A stretch of DNA of 11,724 bases from Bordetella parapertussis (lineage in GTDB: Bacteria > Pseudomonadota > Gammaproteobacteria > Burkholderiales > Burkholderiaceae_B), in the NCBI GenBank assembly GCA_945882005.1, contig CAMCWG010000066.1:1-11724 (forward strand), read 5' to 3'. The translations under genes and the position numbers were made by a program. Each line of letters opens with the position of its first letter. Position 1 is the stretch's first letter. This document shows positions 1-8,090 of the stretch, piece by piece. The notes below the pieces were generated by a model, which was not told where the DNA came from, ran no database searches, and worked only from the letters and a program-made list of their open reading frames with translations.

Positions 1-176
1 GAGCCACGCTCAGCGACATCGAGGCCTGCGATCAAACGGAGCAACGTTGACTTACCACAGCCAGAGGGGCCGAGCAAAGACACGAACTCACCATCTTTGA
101 TCGTTAACGAGATGTCTTGTAAGACAGACGTAGCGCCAAAAGACTTTGAGATTTTTTGAATGACAATTGCAGACAT
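1..176 (-). CDS. ABC transporter ATP-binding protein, N-terminal part (cut by window edge)
   Basis: The first 58 codons of an ABC ATPase are visible; the rest lies beyond base 1. The start is ATG at 176 (minus strand), with AGGTG six bases upstream as a ribosome binding site. Residues 36-44 form a Walker A loop, GPSGCGKST, followed by LLRLIAGLD, and a beta strand GEFVSLLG precedes it. The GPSGCGKST form is usual in classical solute importers (MalK/UgpC/PotA/FbpC type and the nitrate/taurine group), whereas ECF-type ATPases such as BioM typically have GPNGSGKST. So although it follows bioY on the same strand after a 116-base gap, I do not think it is bioM. The substrate cannot be told because the permease and binding-protein genes are not in the window. 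The ATPase assignment is sure; the subfamily is an inference. Confidence 0.85.
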   Translation of the reverse strand, partial: MSAIVIQKISKSFGATSVLQDISLTIKDGEFVSLLGPSGCGKSTLLRLIAGLDVAERG

Positions 177-292
177 GTTGCACACCTAAAATACAAAGTG
201 TGAAAACCATAACAAGCGCAGGTGACAAACGGGTTACGCTGCAGCATCTTTTCTTAAAGTGCCGGCACAACGATGTCATACAGAGCGCTACT

Positions 293-880
293 TCAAACCA
301 TATTCAAACGACGAATACGTTGTGCAACGACTGCTGCGACAAGTGCCTTAAGTAAATCGCCCGGTAAAAAAACCACCATCGCCCAGCAGGCTTTGGTCAG
401 ACCCATTTTGGTTACGAGTGCCAGCCATGGAATGCCGATTACGTATACCAACACGATTCCACCGACGATCGCTGCCAACGTATAACGCAGGATCTCCCAC
501 TTCGGATTTGACTGAAGCGTCCGGTGCGAGCTTGAGTCTGCCTTTAAATTGTTATCACGATTCAACACAAGCGCCAGCCATCCTGTGACGACAGCCCCAG
601 GAATCATGCCTAACAAAAACCCAGCCGTCGGGCCTGTTAACACAGCCAAGCCTGCTCGTCCACCTGGTAATACCGGCAGGCCTAACAAAGCAATCATCAC
701 ATAGAGCAACAGCACGAGCCCTGCCCGCTTTGGGCCTAAGATTAAGCCCGCTAGCATCACACCAAAGGTTTGCAACGTAACAGGCACTGGCACCAACGGC
801 ATCGGAATCGGAGGCACCAAGCCTAAGGTAATGATGAGCGCCGTGAATAAAGCAATCAACACAATATCTTTTGTTTTCAC
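293..880 (-). CDS. bioY: BioY, biotin-binding S component of an ECF transporter
   Basis: This 195-residue membrane protein is the substrate-capture subunit of biotin uptake; it sits in the inner membrane and binds biotin from the periplasmic side. It shows BioY hallmarks: PVPVTLQTFGV at residues 31-41, the glycine-rich GGRAGLAVLTGPTAGFLLG block at 73-91, and a C-terminal FLPGDLLKALVAA block at 171-183 whose Asp and Lys are conserved in the family. Length is normal. The start is GTG at 880, preceded by GAGG five bases upstream; no ATG fits as well. It lies 24 bases after bioN on the same strand, so the two should be co-transcribed. BioY can take up biotin poorly or moderately on its own in some bacteria, which matters here because its partner BioN looks damaged and BioM is not seen. 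Confidence 0.93.
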   Translation of the reverse strand: MKTKDIVLIALFTALIITLGLVPPIPMPLVPVPVTLQTFGVMLAGLILGPKRAGLVLLLYVMIALLGLPVLPGGRAGLAVLTGPTAGFLLGMIPGAVVTGWLALVLNRDNNLKADSSSHRTLQSNPKWEILRYTLAAIVGGIVLVYVIGIPWLALVTKMGLTKACWAMVVFLPGDLLKALVAAVVAQRIRRLNMV

Positions 881-904
881 ATCAGCCTCTATTGGTTATC
901 GGTA

Positions 905-1399
905 TTAGCCCCGTGCATCAATCGCCTCGGCGATCTCATCGGCACGCTTCAGGGTACGCAGCAGCATGGGCACACCCATCGTCATTGGGCTAGGCGTTAA
1001 GCCTCTCGCGAGTTGCGCTTCGCGAATATCTTGCCACTGCACACCAAGTTCAGGAATCAAGCGCAGTGTCAGCCCAACTCCTAGCGCAACGCGATCGGCA
1101 TCGACCCAACCTAATCGTTGTAACGGCCACAGCAACCACACGACGACTTGCATCATTTGCGTAAGCGGCGTGGTCATCGTGACGACTAACGCGGCTAGTA
1201 CCAGCGTCAATAGTCGCAAAACCATTTCAAGCGCTTGCAGCAAACCCTGAGACCAAACAGACAAACCGCCCAACACCAGCAACAGCCAGACGAGCGGGCG
1301 AAGCTGCTGCCACACCTGCCGCAGCGATGCACCTGCCCCCCGTACCAAGAAACACACGAGGGCAAACGCCACCAATAAAACAGAGGCGAATGCACCCAC
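905..1399 (-). CDS. bioN: BioN/EcfT-like transmembrane coupling protein, N-terminally truncated
   Basis: This encodes the energy-coupling membrane subunit (EcfT/BioN) that links the BioY substrate binder to the ATPase. Visible are hydrophobic segments at about residues 4-20, 36-48 and 60-76, the TMTTPLTQMM loop at 74-83, and the two EcfT coupling motifs, ARG at 131-133 and ARG at 162-164. The cytoplasmic coupling end is therefore intact. Family members are usually about 200 residues or more and begin with a short HRLPAGxKLL-type segment plus a first membrane helix. Here only 164 residues exist, because an in-frame TAG lies four codons before the GTG at 1399. No convincing ribosome binding site precedes that GTG; GGCGG lies about 15 bases away. 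I read it as a truncated gene, possibly a pseudogene or one expressed by re-initiation after the short upstream fragment. Family call is firm; functionality is doubtful. Confidence 0.8.
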   Translation of the reverse strand: MGAFASVLLVAFALVCFLVRGAGASLRQVWQQLRPLVWLLLVLGGLSVWSQGLLQALEMVLRLLTLVLAALVVTMTTPLTQMMQVVVWLLWPLQRLGWVDADRVALGVGLTLRLIPELGVQWQDIREAQLARGLTPSPMTMGVPMLLRTLKRADEIAEAIDARG

Positions 1400-1420
1400 A
1401 TCAGTGCGCTAAACCGCCTA
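1400..1420 (-). other. Putative deletion junction with two in-frame TAG codons
   Basis: Read on the minus strand, the thioesterase-like fragment ends at TAG (1420-1418), then come two codons (GCG GTT), a second TAG (1411-1409), three codons, and the GTG that begins the bioN remnant. All of these are in one frame: 1552 and 1399 differ by exactly 51 codons. The 3' part of the thioesterase and the 5' part of bioN are both missing here, so a deletion that joined them is the simplest reading. The exact breakpoint cannot be placed from sequence alone. Confidence 0.5.
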
Positions 1421-1552
1421 CATGACTTCCATGCCTGTCATTGTTGCTGTTTTACTTTTGTCTAACAGCCCGATCGGCCGCCCGTTGGGCATGCCGGCAA
1501 GTATTTTTTGTTCGTCTTCTAGCCATTGCGCCAGAGTGTTTTCAGTTGTCAT
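1418..1552 (-). pseudogene. 5' fragment of a PaaI-like hotdog-fold thioesterase gene
   Basis: A 44-codon open frame starts at ATG 1552 and ends at TAG 1418-1420. It begins MTTENTLAQWLEDEQ and ends TGMEVM. This resembles the N-terminal leader of PaaI/YdiI-type acyl-CoA thioesterases, where a helix-rich start is followed by a TGLEVMQAM-like turn before the hotdog domain. The catalytic hotdog core (HNP...HGG) is absent: the frame stops at the position where the family usually has Gln, so the first TAG could be a CAG-to-TAG change. The remaining 100 or so residues are not found downstream on either strand. I call it a gene remnant, probably produced by the same event that truncated bioN. The thioesterase assignment rests on a short stretch and is only moderately sure; a genuine small protein of unknown role is the alternative. 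Confidence 0.45.
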
Positions 1553-1622
1553 GAGTCAAAGTTTTGAAGAATTATGGGTGTTTTTGGTCAAAATCCGAGC
1601 AAGTGGCGCTCAGGCCAAACAG

Positions 1623-3166
<1,544 letters not shown>

Positions 3167-3197
3167 TCTCACTTATAGATTGATAGGTTTACCACTT

Positions 3198-4790
3198 ATG
3201 CATCAGCGCATTCTCATTCTTGATTACGGTTCACAAGTCACCCAGTTGATCGCGCGTCGTGTGCGAGAGGCTGGGGTGTACTGCGAATTGCACGCCGGAG
3301 ATGTAGATGCGGCTTTCTTGCAGAATCAGATTGCGCAGGGACTTCAAGGCATCATTTTGTCCGGTAGTCACGCCTCTGTATACGACGACGATTCACTCAA
3401 GGTTCCTCACGCAGTGTTCGAGGCGGGTGTGCCTGTTCTCGGCATTTGCTATGGCATGCAAGCGATGGCACAGCAGTTGGGGGGCGAGGTTAATTTCTCC
3501 GATCACCGTGAGTTCGGTTATGCCGAGGTTCGCGCACGCGGTCATACGCGGTTGCTGAACGGCATTGAGGATTTCACGACTCCAGAAGGCTACGGAATGC
3601 TCAAGGTCTGGATGAGCCATGGTGACCAGGTGACACGTTTGCCCGAGGGCTTCAAGCTCATGGCCTCCACCGCTTCTTGTCCCATCGCTGGCATGGCGGA
3701 TGAAGCACGCGGCTTTTATGCCGTGCAGTTCCACCCCGAGGTGACCCATACTGTTAAAGGTCAGGATCTGCTCAATCGCTTTGTTCATGAGATCTGTTGC
3801 TGTGTCGGTGACTGGACCATGCCTTCATACGTCGATGAGGCCGTCGCGCGGATTAGAGAGCAGGTGGGCGAGGACGAGGTCATCCTGGGTCTATCCGGGG
3901 GCGTGGATTCGTCAGTCGCTGCTGCGCTAATTCACAAAGCCATTGGCGACCGTTTGACCTGTGTATTTGTTGATCACGGTTTGTTGCGCCTGGACGAGGG
4001 TAAGCAGGTCATGGAGACCTTTGCTCAAAATATGGGCGTGCGCATCATTCATGTGGATGCGACCGAGCAATTTATGGGTAAGCTCGCAGGCGAGTCGGAC
4101 CCCGAAGCAAAACGCAAAATTATTGGCCGTGAGTTTGTTGAGGTCTTTCAAGCTGAGGCGGGTAAGCTCAAAAAAGCAAAATGGCTCGCGCAAGGCACAA
4201 TTTATCCTGATGTCATCGAGTCGGCTGGCGCCAAAACCGGCAAAGCGGTCGCGATCAAATCGCACCACAACGTAGGTGGTTTGCCCGATACCTTGAATCT
4301 CAAGCTCCTTGAGCCATTGCGTGAGCTGTTCAAAGACGAGGTCCGCAAACTAGGTGTGGCCCTTGGCCTGCCGCACGGCATGGTTTACCGCCATCCTTTC
4401 CCAGGCCCCGGCTTGGGTGTGCGGATATTGGGGGCGGTGAATACAGAGTTTGCCGACCTCCTGCGCCGCGCGGATGCGATTTTTATCGAAGAACTTCGCA
4501 ACATGATCGACCCAGAGACGCAAAAGTCCTGGTATGACCTGACCTCACAAGCCTTCGCTGTGTTCTTGCCCGTCAAATCAGTGGGTGTGATGGGTGATGG
4601 ACGAACCTATGACTATGTCGTGGCGTTACGTGCGGTTCAGACCTCAGACTTTATGACTGCGGATTGGGCACCCTTACCATATCCCTTGCTCGCTAAAGTC
4701 TCTTCGCGAATTATCAACGAGGTGCGTGGGATTAATCGCGTGGTGTATGACGTGTCGAGCAAACCGCCTGCGACGATTGAGTGGGAGTAG
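3198..4790 (+). CDS. guaA: GMP synthase (glutamine-hydrolysing)
   Basis: This cytoplasmic enzyme converts XMP to GMP using ATP and ammonia released from glutamine, taking up the product of guaB next door. The 530-residue protein starts [13 protein letters not shown]. The N-terminal class I glutamine amidotransferase domain holds the triad Cys84 (GICYGMQ, 82-88), His179 and Glu181 (FHPEV). The ATP pyrophosphatase domain has the P-loop SGGVDSS at 233-239, and the dimerisation domain ends with the typical [11 protein letters not shown] beta-proteobacterial trait is LSGSHAS at 54-60 in place of the more usual SGGP. The start is ATG 3198, 31 bases after the guaB stop, with only a weak AGG at 3185-3187, which suggests partial translational coupling to guaB. 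No clear terminator follows within the 80 bases before the next gene. Confidence 0.97.
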   Translation: MHQRILILDYGSQVTQLIARRVREAGVYCELHAGDVDAAFLQNQIAQGLQGIILSGSHASVYDDDSLKVPHAVFEAGVPVLGICYGMQAMAQQLGGEVNFSDHREFGYAEVRARGHTRLLNGIEDFTTPEGYGMLKVWMSHGDQVTRLPEGFKLMASTASCPIAGMADEARGFYAVQFHPEVTHTVKGQDLLNRFVHEICCCVGDWTMPSYVDEAVARIREQVGEDEVILGLSGGVDSSVAAALIHKAIGDRLTCVFVDHGLLRLDEGKQVMETFAQNMGVRIIHVDATEQFMGKLAGESDPEAKRKIIGREFVEVFQAEAGKLKKAKWLAQGTIYPDVIESAGAKTGKAVAIKSHHNVGGLPDTLNLKLLEPLRELFKDEVRKLGVALGLPHGMVYRHPFPGPGLGVRILGAVNTEFADLLRRADAIFIEELRNMIDPETQKSWYDLTSQAFAVFLPVKSVGVMGDGRTYDYVVALRAVQTSDFMTADWAPLPYPLLAKVSSRIINEVRGINRVVYDVSSKPPATIEWE

Positions 4791-4860
4791 TTTTCTTTAT
4801 CTAATTTGGCCAAAAATGCATTGCTCGGCCGATTTATATCTAAGTTTTTATGGATTTCGC

Positions 4861-4864
4861 GAGG
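4861..4864 (+). promoter_or_regulatory. Ribosome binding site that fixes the start of the DUF4239-like gene
   Basis: GAGG lies six bases before ATG 4871. The alternative in-frame ATG at 4850 has only a T/A-rich stretch before it, so 4871 is the better start; it removes seven residues from the longest frame. Confidence 0.65.
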
Positions 4865-4870
4865 TTAACG

Positions 4871-5677
4871 ATGACGCATGAAACAGGTCTGTTGTTGTTG
4901 CAATCCGGATGGATTTATATTGGCTTGACGGTCGCTGTGATAATTGTGTTCCTACTGAGTCGACTTTATGGCGCGAGAGCGCGTCGCAAAATCAACAAGG
5001 AGGCGATCGAAGTTAGTAGTATTTTTATTACTTCGATTTTTGGTTTCTTCGCGATATTGGTCGCGTTTCAGTTGTCGGGTTCAACGCAGATCTACGAGAG
5101 TCTTCGTAAGCTTACCGTCGATGAGATTTTAAGTGTTACAGCTGTCGCCGATGCAGCGCAGACGCTCAAAGCTGATGATAAAAGAGAGGTTATAAATCGG
5201 TTAACTGATTACGTTGATTTACGTCAGAAGTTTTACGAAAGACCGATTCATCCCTCTGGGCTTGAGACGCGTGGCCGTGCGCAAAGGGACGCAGGTCAAG
5301 GACTACTGCTTCATGCCTATTCGTTGTTACCAAAATATGTTGGTGATGATCGCATCGCGTTCAATAATTTCCTCAAGCTAGTTCGAACGATGAATACGAT
5401 TTTTGATCAACAGTACGCATCTATATTCACGCAGATGCCGCGTGTTCTTTGGCTGGCACTTATCGGGCTGTTGATGATTATCTCAGCAATCTGTGGTTAC
5501 AAGACGGGGGTGGAGAACGGACAGCAGTTTGGCCTGACTGTGTTGTTCCTTGCCGTAGTTCTTGCAGCGATTACCATTTGCCTAAATTTGGGTAACCCTC
5601 GGGTAAGCTCAATGCATTTAGATCTTGTTGATGCGCAGTTTCCAAAGTTGCTCGATCATCTAAAGTCGCTTCGGTAG
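4871..5677 (+). CDS. DUF4239 (bestrophin-like) membrane protein
   Basis: A 268-residue predicted inner-membrane protein of unknown function. It has four hydrophobic segments: about residues 12-32, 48-68, 192-210 and 221-240. Between the second and third lies a long hydrophilic, largely helical cytoplasmic or periplasmic domain (about 70-190). The layout of two helices, a large loop and two helices, the conserved block around SIFITSIFGFFAILVAF after the second basic loop, and the LNLGNPR motif after the last helix resemble the DUF4239 family, which has been compared with bestrophin channels. Function is not established for the family. The stop is eight bases before the next gene, so it probably shares a transcript with the hydrolase and acetyltransferase genes. 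The family call is by eye and moderately sure; membrane location is well supported. Confidence 0.6.
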   Translation: MTHETGLLLLQSGWIYIGLTVAVIIVFLLSRLYGARARRKINKEAIEVSSIFITSIFGFFAILVAFQLSGSTQIYESLRKLTVDEILSVTAVADAAQTLKADDKREVINRLTDYVDLRQKFYERPIHPSGLETRGRAQRDAGQGLLLHAYSLLPKYVGDDRIAFNNFLKLVRTMNTIFDQQYASIFTQMPRVLWLALIGLLMIISAICGYKTGVENGQQFGLTVLFLAVVLAAITICLNLGNPRVSSMHLDLVDAQFPKLLDHLKSLR

Positions 5678-5685
5678 TTTGATTT

Positions 5686-6609
5686 ATGCAAAGCTCTTCT
5701 AATAGCACTACCATGCCGTCACCTCTTAGCATTCGTGCCGGTGTACTTAATGTTTCATATTGCGAGTACGGTCCTGTGGATGGTGCAGTTGTATTCTTGA
5801 TGCACGGGTTTCCCTACGACGTGCATACTTACGCGGTGGTCGCTCCAATTTTGGCAGGAAAGGGTTGTAGGGTGATTGTTCCGTATCTGCGCGGTTATGG
5901 CGAGACGCGGTTCGTCGAATCAACCACGCCTCGCTCCGGAGAGCAGGCAGCGCTCGGTGCCGATCTCTTGGCATTGATGGATGCGCTTAGCGTGCAGGAT
6001 GCGGTACTTGCAGGATACGACTGGGGCGGCAGGGCTGCGTGTGTTGTCGCAGCGTTGTGGCCCGACCGTTGTCGTGCGCTCGTTTCCTTTAACAGCTACA
6101 ACATCCAAAATATTGCGACTGCCTTAAAACCCGATTCTCCATCAAATGAGCACCGGCTCTGGTATCAGTATTACTTCCATAGCGAACGAGGGCGTGCGGG
6201 TTTGACCGCCGACCGACGCGGTCTTATTGAGCTTCTATGGCGGCTTTGGTCACCCACCTGGAAATTTGATTCCGAAACATTTCTACGTAGTGCACCCGCG
6301 TTTGATAATCCAGATTTTGTCGATGTTGTTATTCACAGCTATCGACATAGGTTCGGGTTGGTGACAGGAGATCCGGCGTATGCGGAGATAGAAGCGCGTC
6401 TCGCGCAGTCTCCAACAATTAGTGTGCCCACGATTACATTCGATGGTGGGGACGATGGCGTGCGAAGTCCATCTAGTGCGTCCGCACAAGCGCACAGGTT
6501 TAGTGGCCTGCGTGAACATCGTGTTGTGCCAGGAGTTGGCCACAATATGCCGCAAGAAGTCCCCTCAGTTTTTGCGCAAGCCATACTTGAGTTGATGGAT
6601 AGACGATGA
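5686..6609 (+). CDS. Alpha/beta hydrolase with Asp nucleophile, epoxide-hydrolase/dehalogenase-like
   Basis: A 307-residue cytoplasmic hydrolase. The oxyanion motif HGFP is at 40-43. The nucleophile elbow reads GYDWGG (110-115), so the nucleophile is Asp112, not Ser, as in epoxide hydrolases and haloalkane dehalogenases. A helical cap follows, with an aromatic WYQYYFH stretch at 159-165 that could supply the ring-opening tyrosines of an epoxide hydrolase. The acid is probably Asp256 or Asp257 in FDGGDDGVRSP, and His286 in GVGHNMPQE is the base. The substrate is unknown. ATG 5686 lacks a strong ribosome binding site and lies eight bases after the preceding stop; ATG 5713 is a possible later start and would keep all motifs. 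The stop overlaps the next start (ATGA). No signal peptide is seen. The fold and nucleophile are clear; choosing between hydrolase and dehalogenase is inference. Confidence 0.85.
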   Translation: MQSSSNSTTMPSPLSIRAGVLNVSYCEYGPVDGAVVFLMHGFPYDVHTYAVVAPILAGKGCRVIVPYLRGYGETRFVESTTPRSGEQAALGADLLALMDALSVQDAVLAGYDWGGRAACVVAALWPDRCRALVSFNSYNIQNIATALKPDSPSNEHRLWYQYYFHSERGRAGLTADRRGLIELLWRLWSPTWKFDSETFLRSAPAFDNPDFVDVVIHSYRHRFGLVTGDPAYAEIEARLAQSPTISVPTITFDGGDDGVRSPSSASAQAHRFSGLREHRVVPGVGHNMPQEVPSVFAQAILELMDRR

Positions 6610-7151
6610 GTTCAACCAAATCCCCCCTGGCAATACGAGATAGCGACGAAAGCGATGTTCCTGTTATTCAGGATATTTATTCTTATCACGTGCAGCATGG
6701 CACTGCCTCCTTCGAGCTTACCCCCCCGTCTGTCCAAGAGATGCAACAGCGTCGTGCAGATGTTGTCGCTAAAGCCTTGCCGTACCTTGTAGCCGAAATT
6801 GACGGAGTGGTCGTCGGCTATGCCTACGCGACGATGTATCGCCCGCGTCCTGCCTATCGGTTTACGGTCGAAGATTCTGTGTACGTTCGGGAAGGGTTGG
6901 CGGGGCACGGTATTGGTCGCGCACTTCTTGACGCAGTAATCAAACGCTGCACCGCACTAGGCTATCGCCAGATGTTAGCCGTCATCGGCGACAGTAGTCC
7001 TGCGTCGGTGGCCCTACACAAGACGGCCGGCTTTGTTGAGGTAGGGCTGTTTCGATCAGTCGGCTTCAAGTTTGGGCAGTGGCGTAACACTGCGATGCTT
7101 GAAAGGGAATTGGGCGAGGGGAGTCAAACACCACCTGCCGCAGGCAGTTAG
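6606..7151 (+). CDS. GNAT acetyltransferase, phosphinothricin/YncA (MddA)-like
   Basis: A 181-residue cytoplasmic N-acetyltransferase. It begins with an IRDSDESDVPVIQDIY block typical of the GNAT N terminus, has the strand VEDSVYVRE (about 89-97), the acetyl-CoA pyrophosphate loop around GHGIGRALL (100-108), and the C-terminal signature VIGDSSPASVALHKTAGFVEVG. This arrangement, with TASFEL near residue 34, matches the phosphinothricin acetyltransferase / methionine sulfoximine acetyltransferase (Pat/Bar, YncA/MddA) subgroup, whose members acetylate amino groups of amino-acid analogues or L-amino acids. Native substrate is not known. Its ATG overlaps the TGA of the hydrolase gene by four bases, pointing to translational coupling in one operon. 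The tail after residue 170 is low-complexity and probably disordered. Confidence 0.87.
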   Translation: MSSTKSPLAIRDSDESDVPVIQDIYSYHVQHGTASFELTPPSVQEMQQRRADVVAKALPYLVAEIDGVVVGYAYATMYRPRPAYRFTVEDSVYVREGLAGHGIGRALLDAVIKRCTALGYRQMLAVIGDSSPASVALHKTAGFVEVGLFRSVGFKFGQWRNTAMLERELGEGSQTPPAAGS

Positions 7152-7161
7152 CTGTTTAAGA

Positions 7162-7189
7162 CGGATAGTGATATAAATATATCTATCCG
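7162..7189. promoter_or_regulatory. 28-bp dyad between the acetyltransferase gene and the RHH-like gene
   Basis: Outer arms CGGATAG and CTATCCG are perfect seven-base complements around an A/T-rich centre that is itself nearly palindromic (four more pairs after two mismatches). It lies 10 bases after the acetyltransferase stop and 20 before the start of the small DNA-binding-like gene. It is followed by GTTTAATTTAA, not a clean T run, so it may be a terminator of the upstream operon or an operator for the downstream protein. Confidence 0.5.
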
Positions 7190-7209
7190 GTTTAATTTAA
7201 TGGGCTAGC

Positions 7210-7623
7210 ATGCCAAATCCAAAGAAAGGAACGTTGCTTCCGCTTTTTGATGACGAAGAGTCACAGACGCAATTAGTTGAGACCCCAGCGAAGGCAGAGG
7301 CTCTGAAGCGTGCTTCAAAACGGTTGAAGGCTCCTCAGGGGAACGCGTCAGCAGGCGCGGTTAGCGCAATGCCTGGACAGGGTTTCTTACCCGGATTGTC
7401 TCGACGCGGTCGCCCCAGGCTAGCGAAACCGATTTCACCGGTCGAGCGTACTGCAGAGCATCGGAGAAAGCGCCTTGAAGCGGGCGCAAAGCGTGTGGAA
7501 ATTATTCTTGATAAGGACATTTCACACGCTTTAGAAGCGCTTGCCGAACACTACAAAGAACCGCGCAGCGACGTCATCTCAACCTTGATTGCTAAGGCCG
7601 CAACCAAGGTGCTCAAGAAATAG
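7210..7623 (+). CDS. Small basic protein with AT-hook-like motif and ribbon-helix-helix-like C terminus
   Basis: A 137-residue hypothetical protein. Residues 1-60 are hydrophilic and look disordered. Residues 65-70 read RRGRPR, with the GRP core of an AT-hook, a minor-groove binder of A/T-rich DNA. From about residue 84 a basic stretch (EHRRKRLEAG) leads to a short strand KRVEIIL (95-101), then two helices (about 104-116 and 119-133), the layout of a ribbon-helix-helix (MetJ/Arc) domain. I infer a DNA-binding regulator, perhaps autoregulatory at the dyad just upstream; the family is not recognised. ATG 7210 has no strong ribosome binding site. An out-of-frame ATG GGC TAG mini-frame overlaps the site at 7200-7208. 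It is convergent with the next gene, 20 bases away. Confidence 0.65.
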   Translation: MPNPKKGTLLPLFDDEESQTQLVETPAKAEALKRASKRLKAPQGNASAGAVSAMPGQGFLPGLSRRGRPRLAKPISPVERTAEHRRKRLEAGAKRVEIILDKDISHALEALAEHYKEPRSDVISTLIAKAATKVLKK

Positions 7624-7643
7624 TAGTAAGACGCTTAGTTTAA

Positions 7644-7955
7644 TTAGCGGGCGCCTGCACGGTTTGCTGGACCGCCGCGGTTAGCGCCTTCACCGTGTCC
7701 GCGTGCTCCGGCAGCACCTGGCGCTGCACCTGGTCCGGGGGCACCAACGCCGGGCGCAACACCTGGTCCAGGGGCACCTACGCCCGCGCCGGGCAAGACG
7801 CCAGCACCAGGCGCGCCGCGATCCACAGGGCGCACAACACAGCCTTTTGGAATGCCTTCGGAGGTGCAATAAACCACCTGAGCCGAAGTCTGCGTAGCGA
7901 TTAGGGTGCTAGCTGCGATGAAACTACCGACTGCGATTCGAACCAGTTTGCTCAT
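7644..7955 (-). CDS. Small exported Gly/Pro/Ala-rich repeat protein
   Basis: A 103-residue hypothetical protein. Residues 1-25 look like a Sec signal peptide: basic MSKLVR, a hydrophobic core (IAVGSFIAASTLIA) and a likely signal peptidase cut after TSA-25. The mature part starts QVVYCTSEGIPKGCVVRP, with two cysteines (30 and 39) that could form a disulfide. Residues 47-82 are a Gly/Ala/Pro-rich tract holding two 11-residue copies, VGAPGPGVAPG and VGAPGPGAAPG. The tail is rich in Gly, Arg and Asn. AAGGA lies about seven bases before ATG 7955, which supports translation. Small Burkholderiales exported proteins with a YCT...GC start exist, but no function is known to me. It sits 135 bases downstream of the phosphotransferase gene on the same strand, so it may have its own promoter. 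Confidence 0.7.
   Translation of the reverse strand: MSKLVRIAVGSFIAASTLIATQTSAQVVYCTSEGIPKGCVVRPVDRGAPGAGVLPGAGVGAPGPGVAPGVGAPGPGAAPGAAGARGHGEGANRGGPANRAGAR
7727..7784. repeat. Imperfect 33-bp-period tandem repeat inside the Gly/Pro-rich gene
   Basis: Two 25-base copies, at 7727-7751 and 7760-7784, differ at two positions and are offset by 33 bases. They encode the two 11-residue Gly-Pro-Ala units, so the repeat is a multiple of three and can change copy number without breaking the frame. Confidence 0.75.
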
Positions 7956-8090
7956 GAAATTTCCTTCGTGGATGTTCCAACAGTAATTTAATATTTCTTT
8001 ATGCTAACGCGACTGCACTGGATGGGCGCTCACTTTTCTTGAAATTGTCAGGTGTTGCGAGGAGTAGAGGCGTGTATCTATAAATAAAGC

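Noticed and set aside
1409..1420. Amber (TAG) recoding, for example pyrrolysine, to give a thioesterase-BioN fusion
   Set aside because: Many real genes of the window end in TAG (guaA, the DUF4239-like gene, the acetyltransferase gene), and a membrane subunit fused to a partial thioesterase makes no functional sense; deletion is simpler.
4805..4832. Short palindromes TTTGGCCAAA and TCGGCCGA after guaA as a terminator
   Set aside because: The two GGCC cores give only a four-pair stem with no T run, too weak for a rho-independent terminator.
7624..7643. Bidirectional terminator between the two convergent genes
   Set aside because: Only CGCT/AGCG can pair around a mismatched A/T loop, without a T tract; I could not support it.
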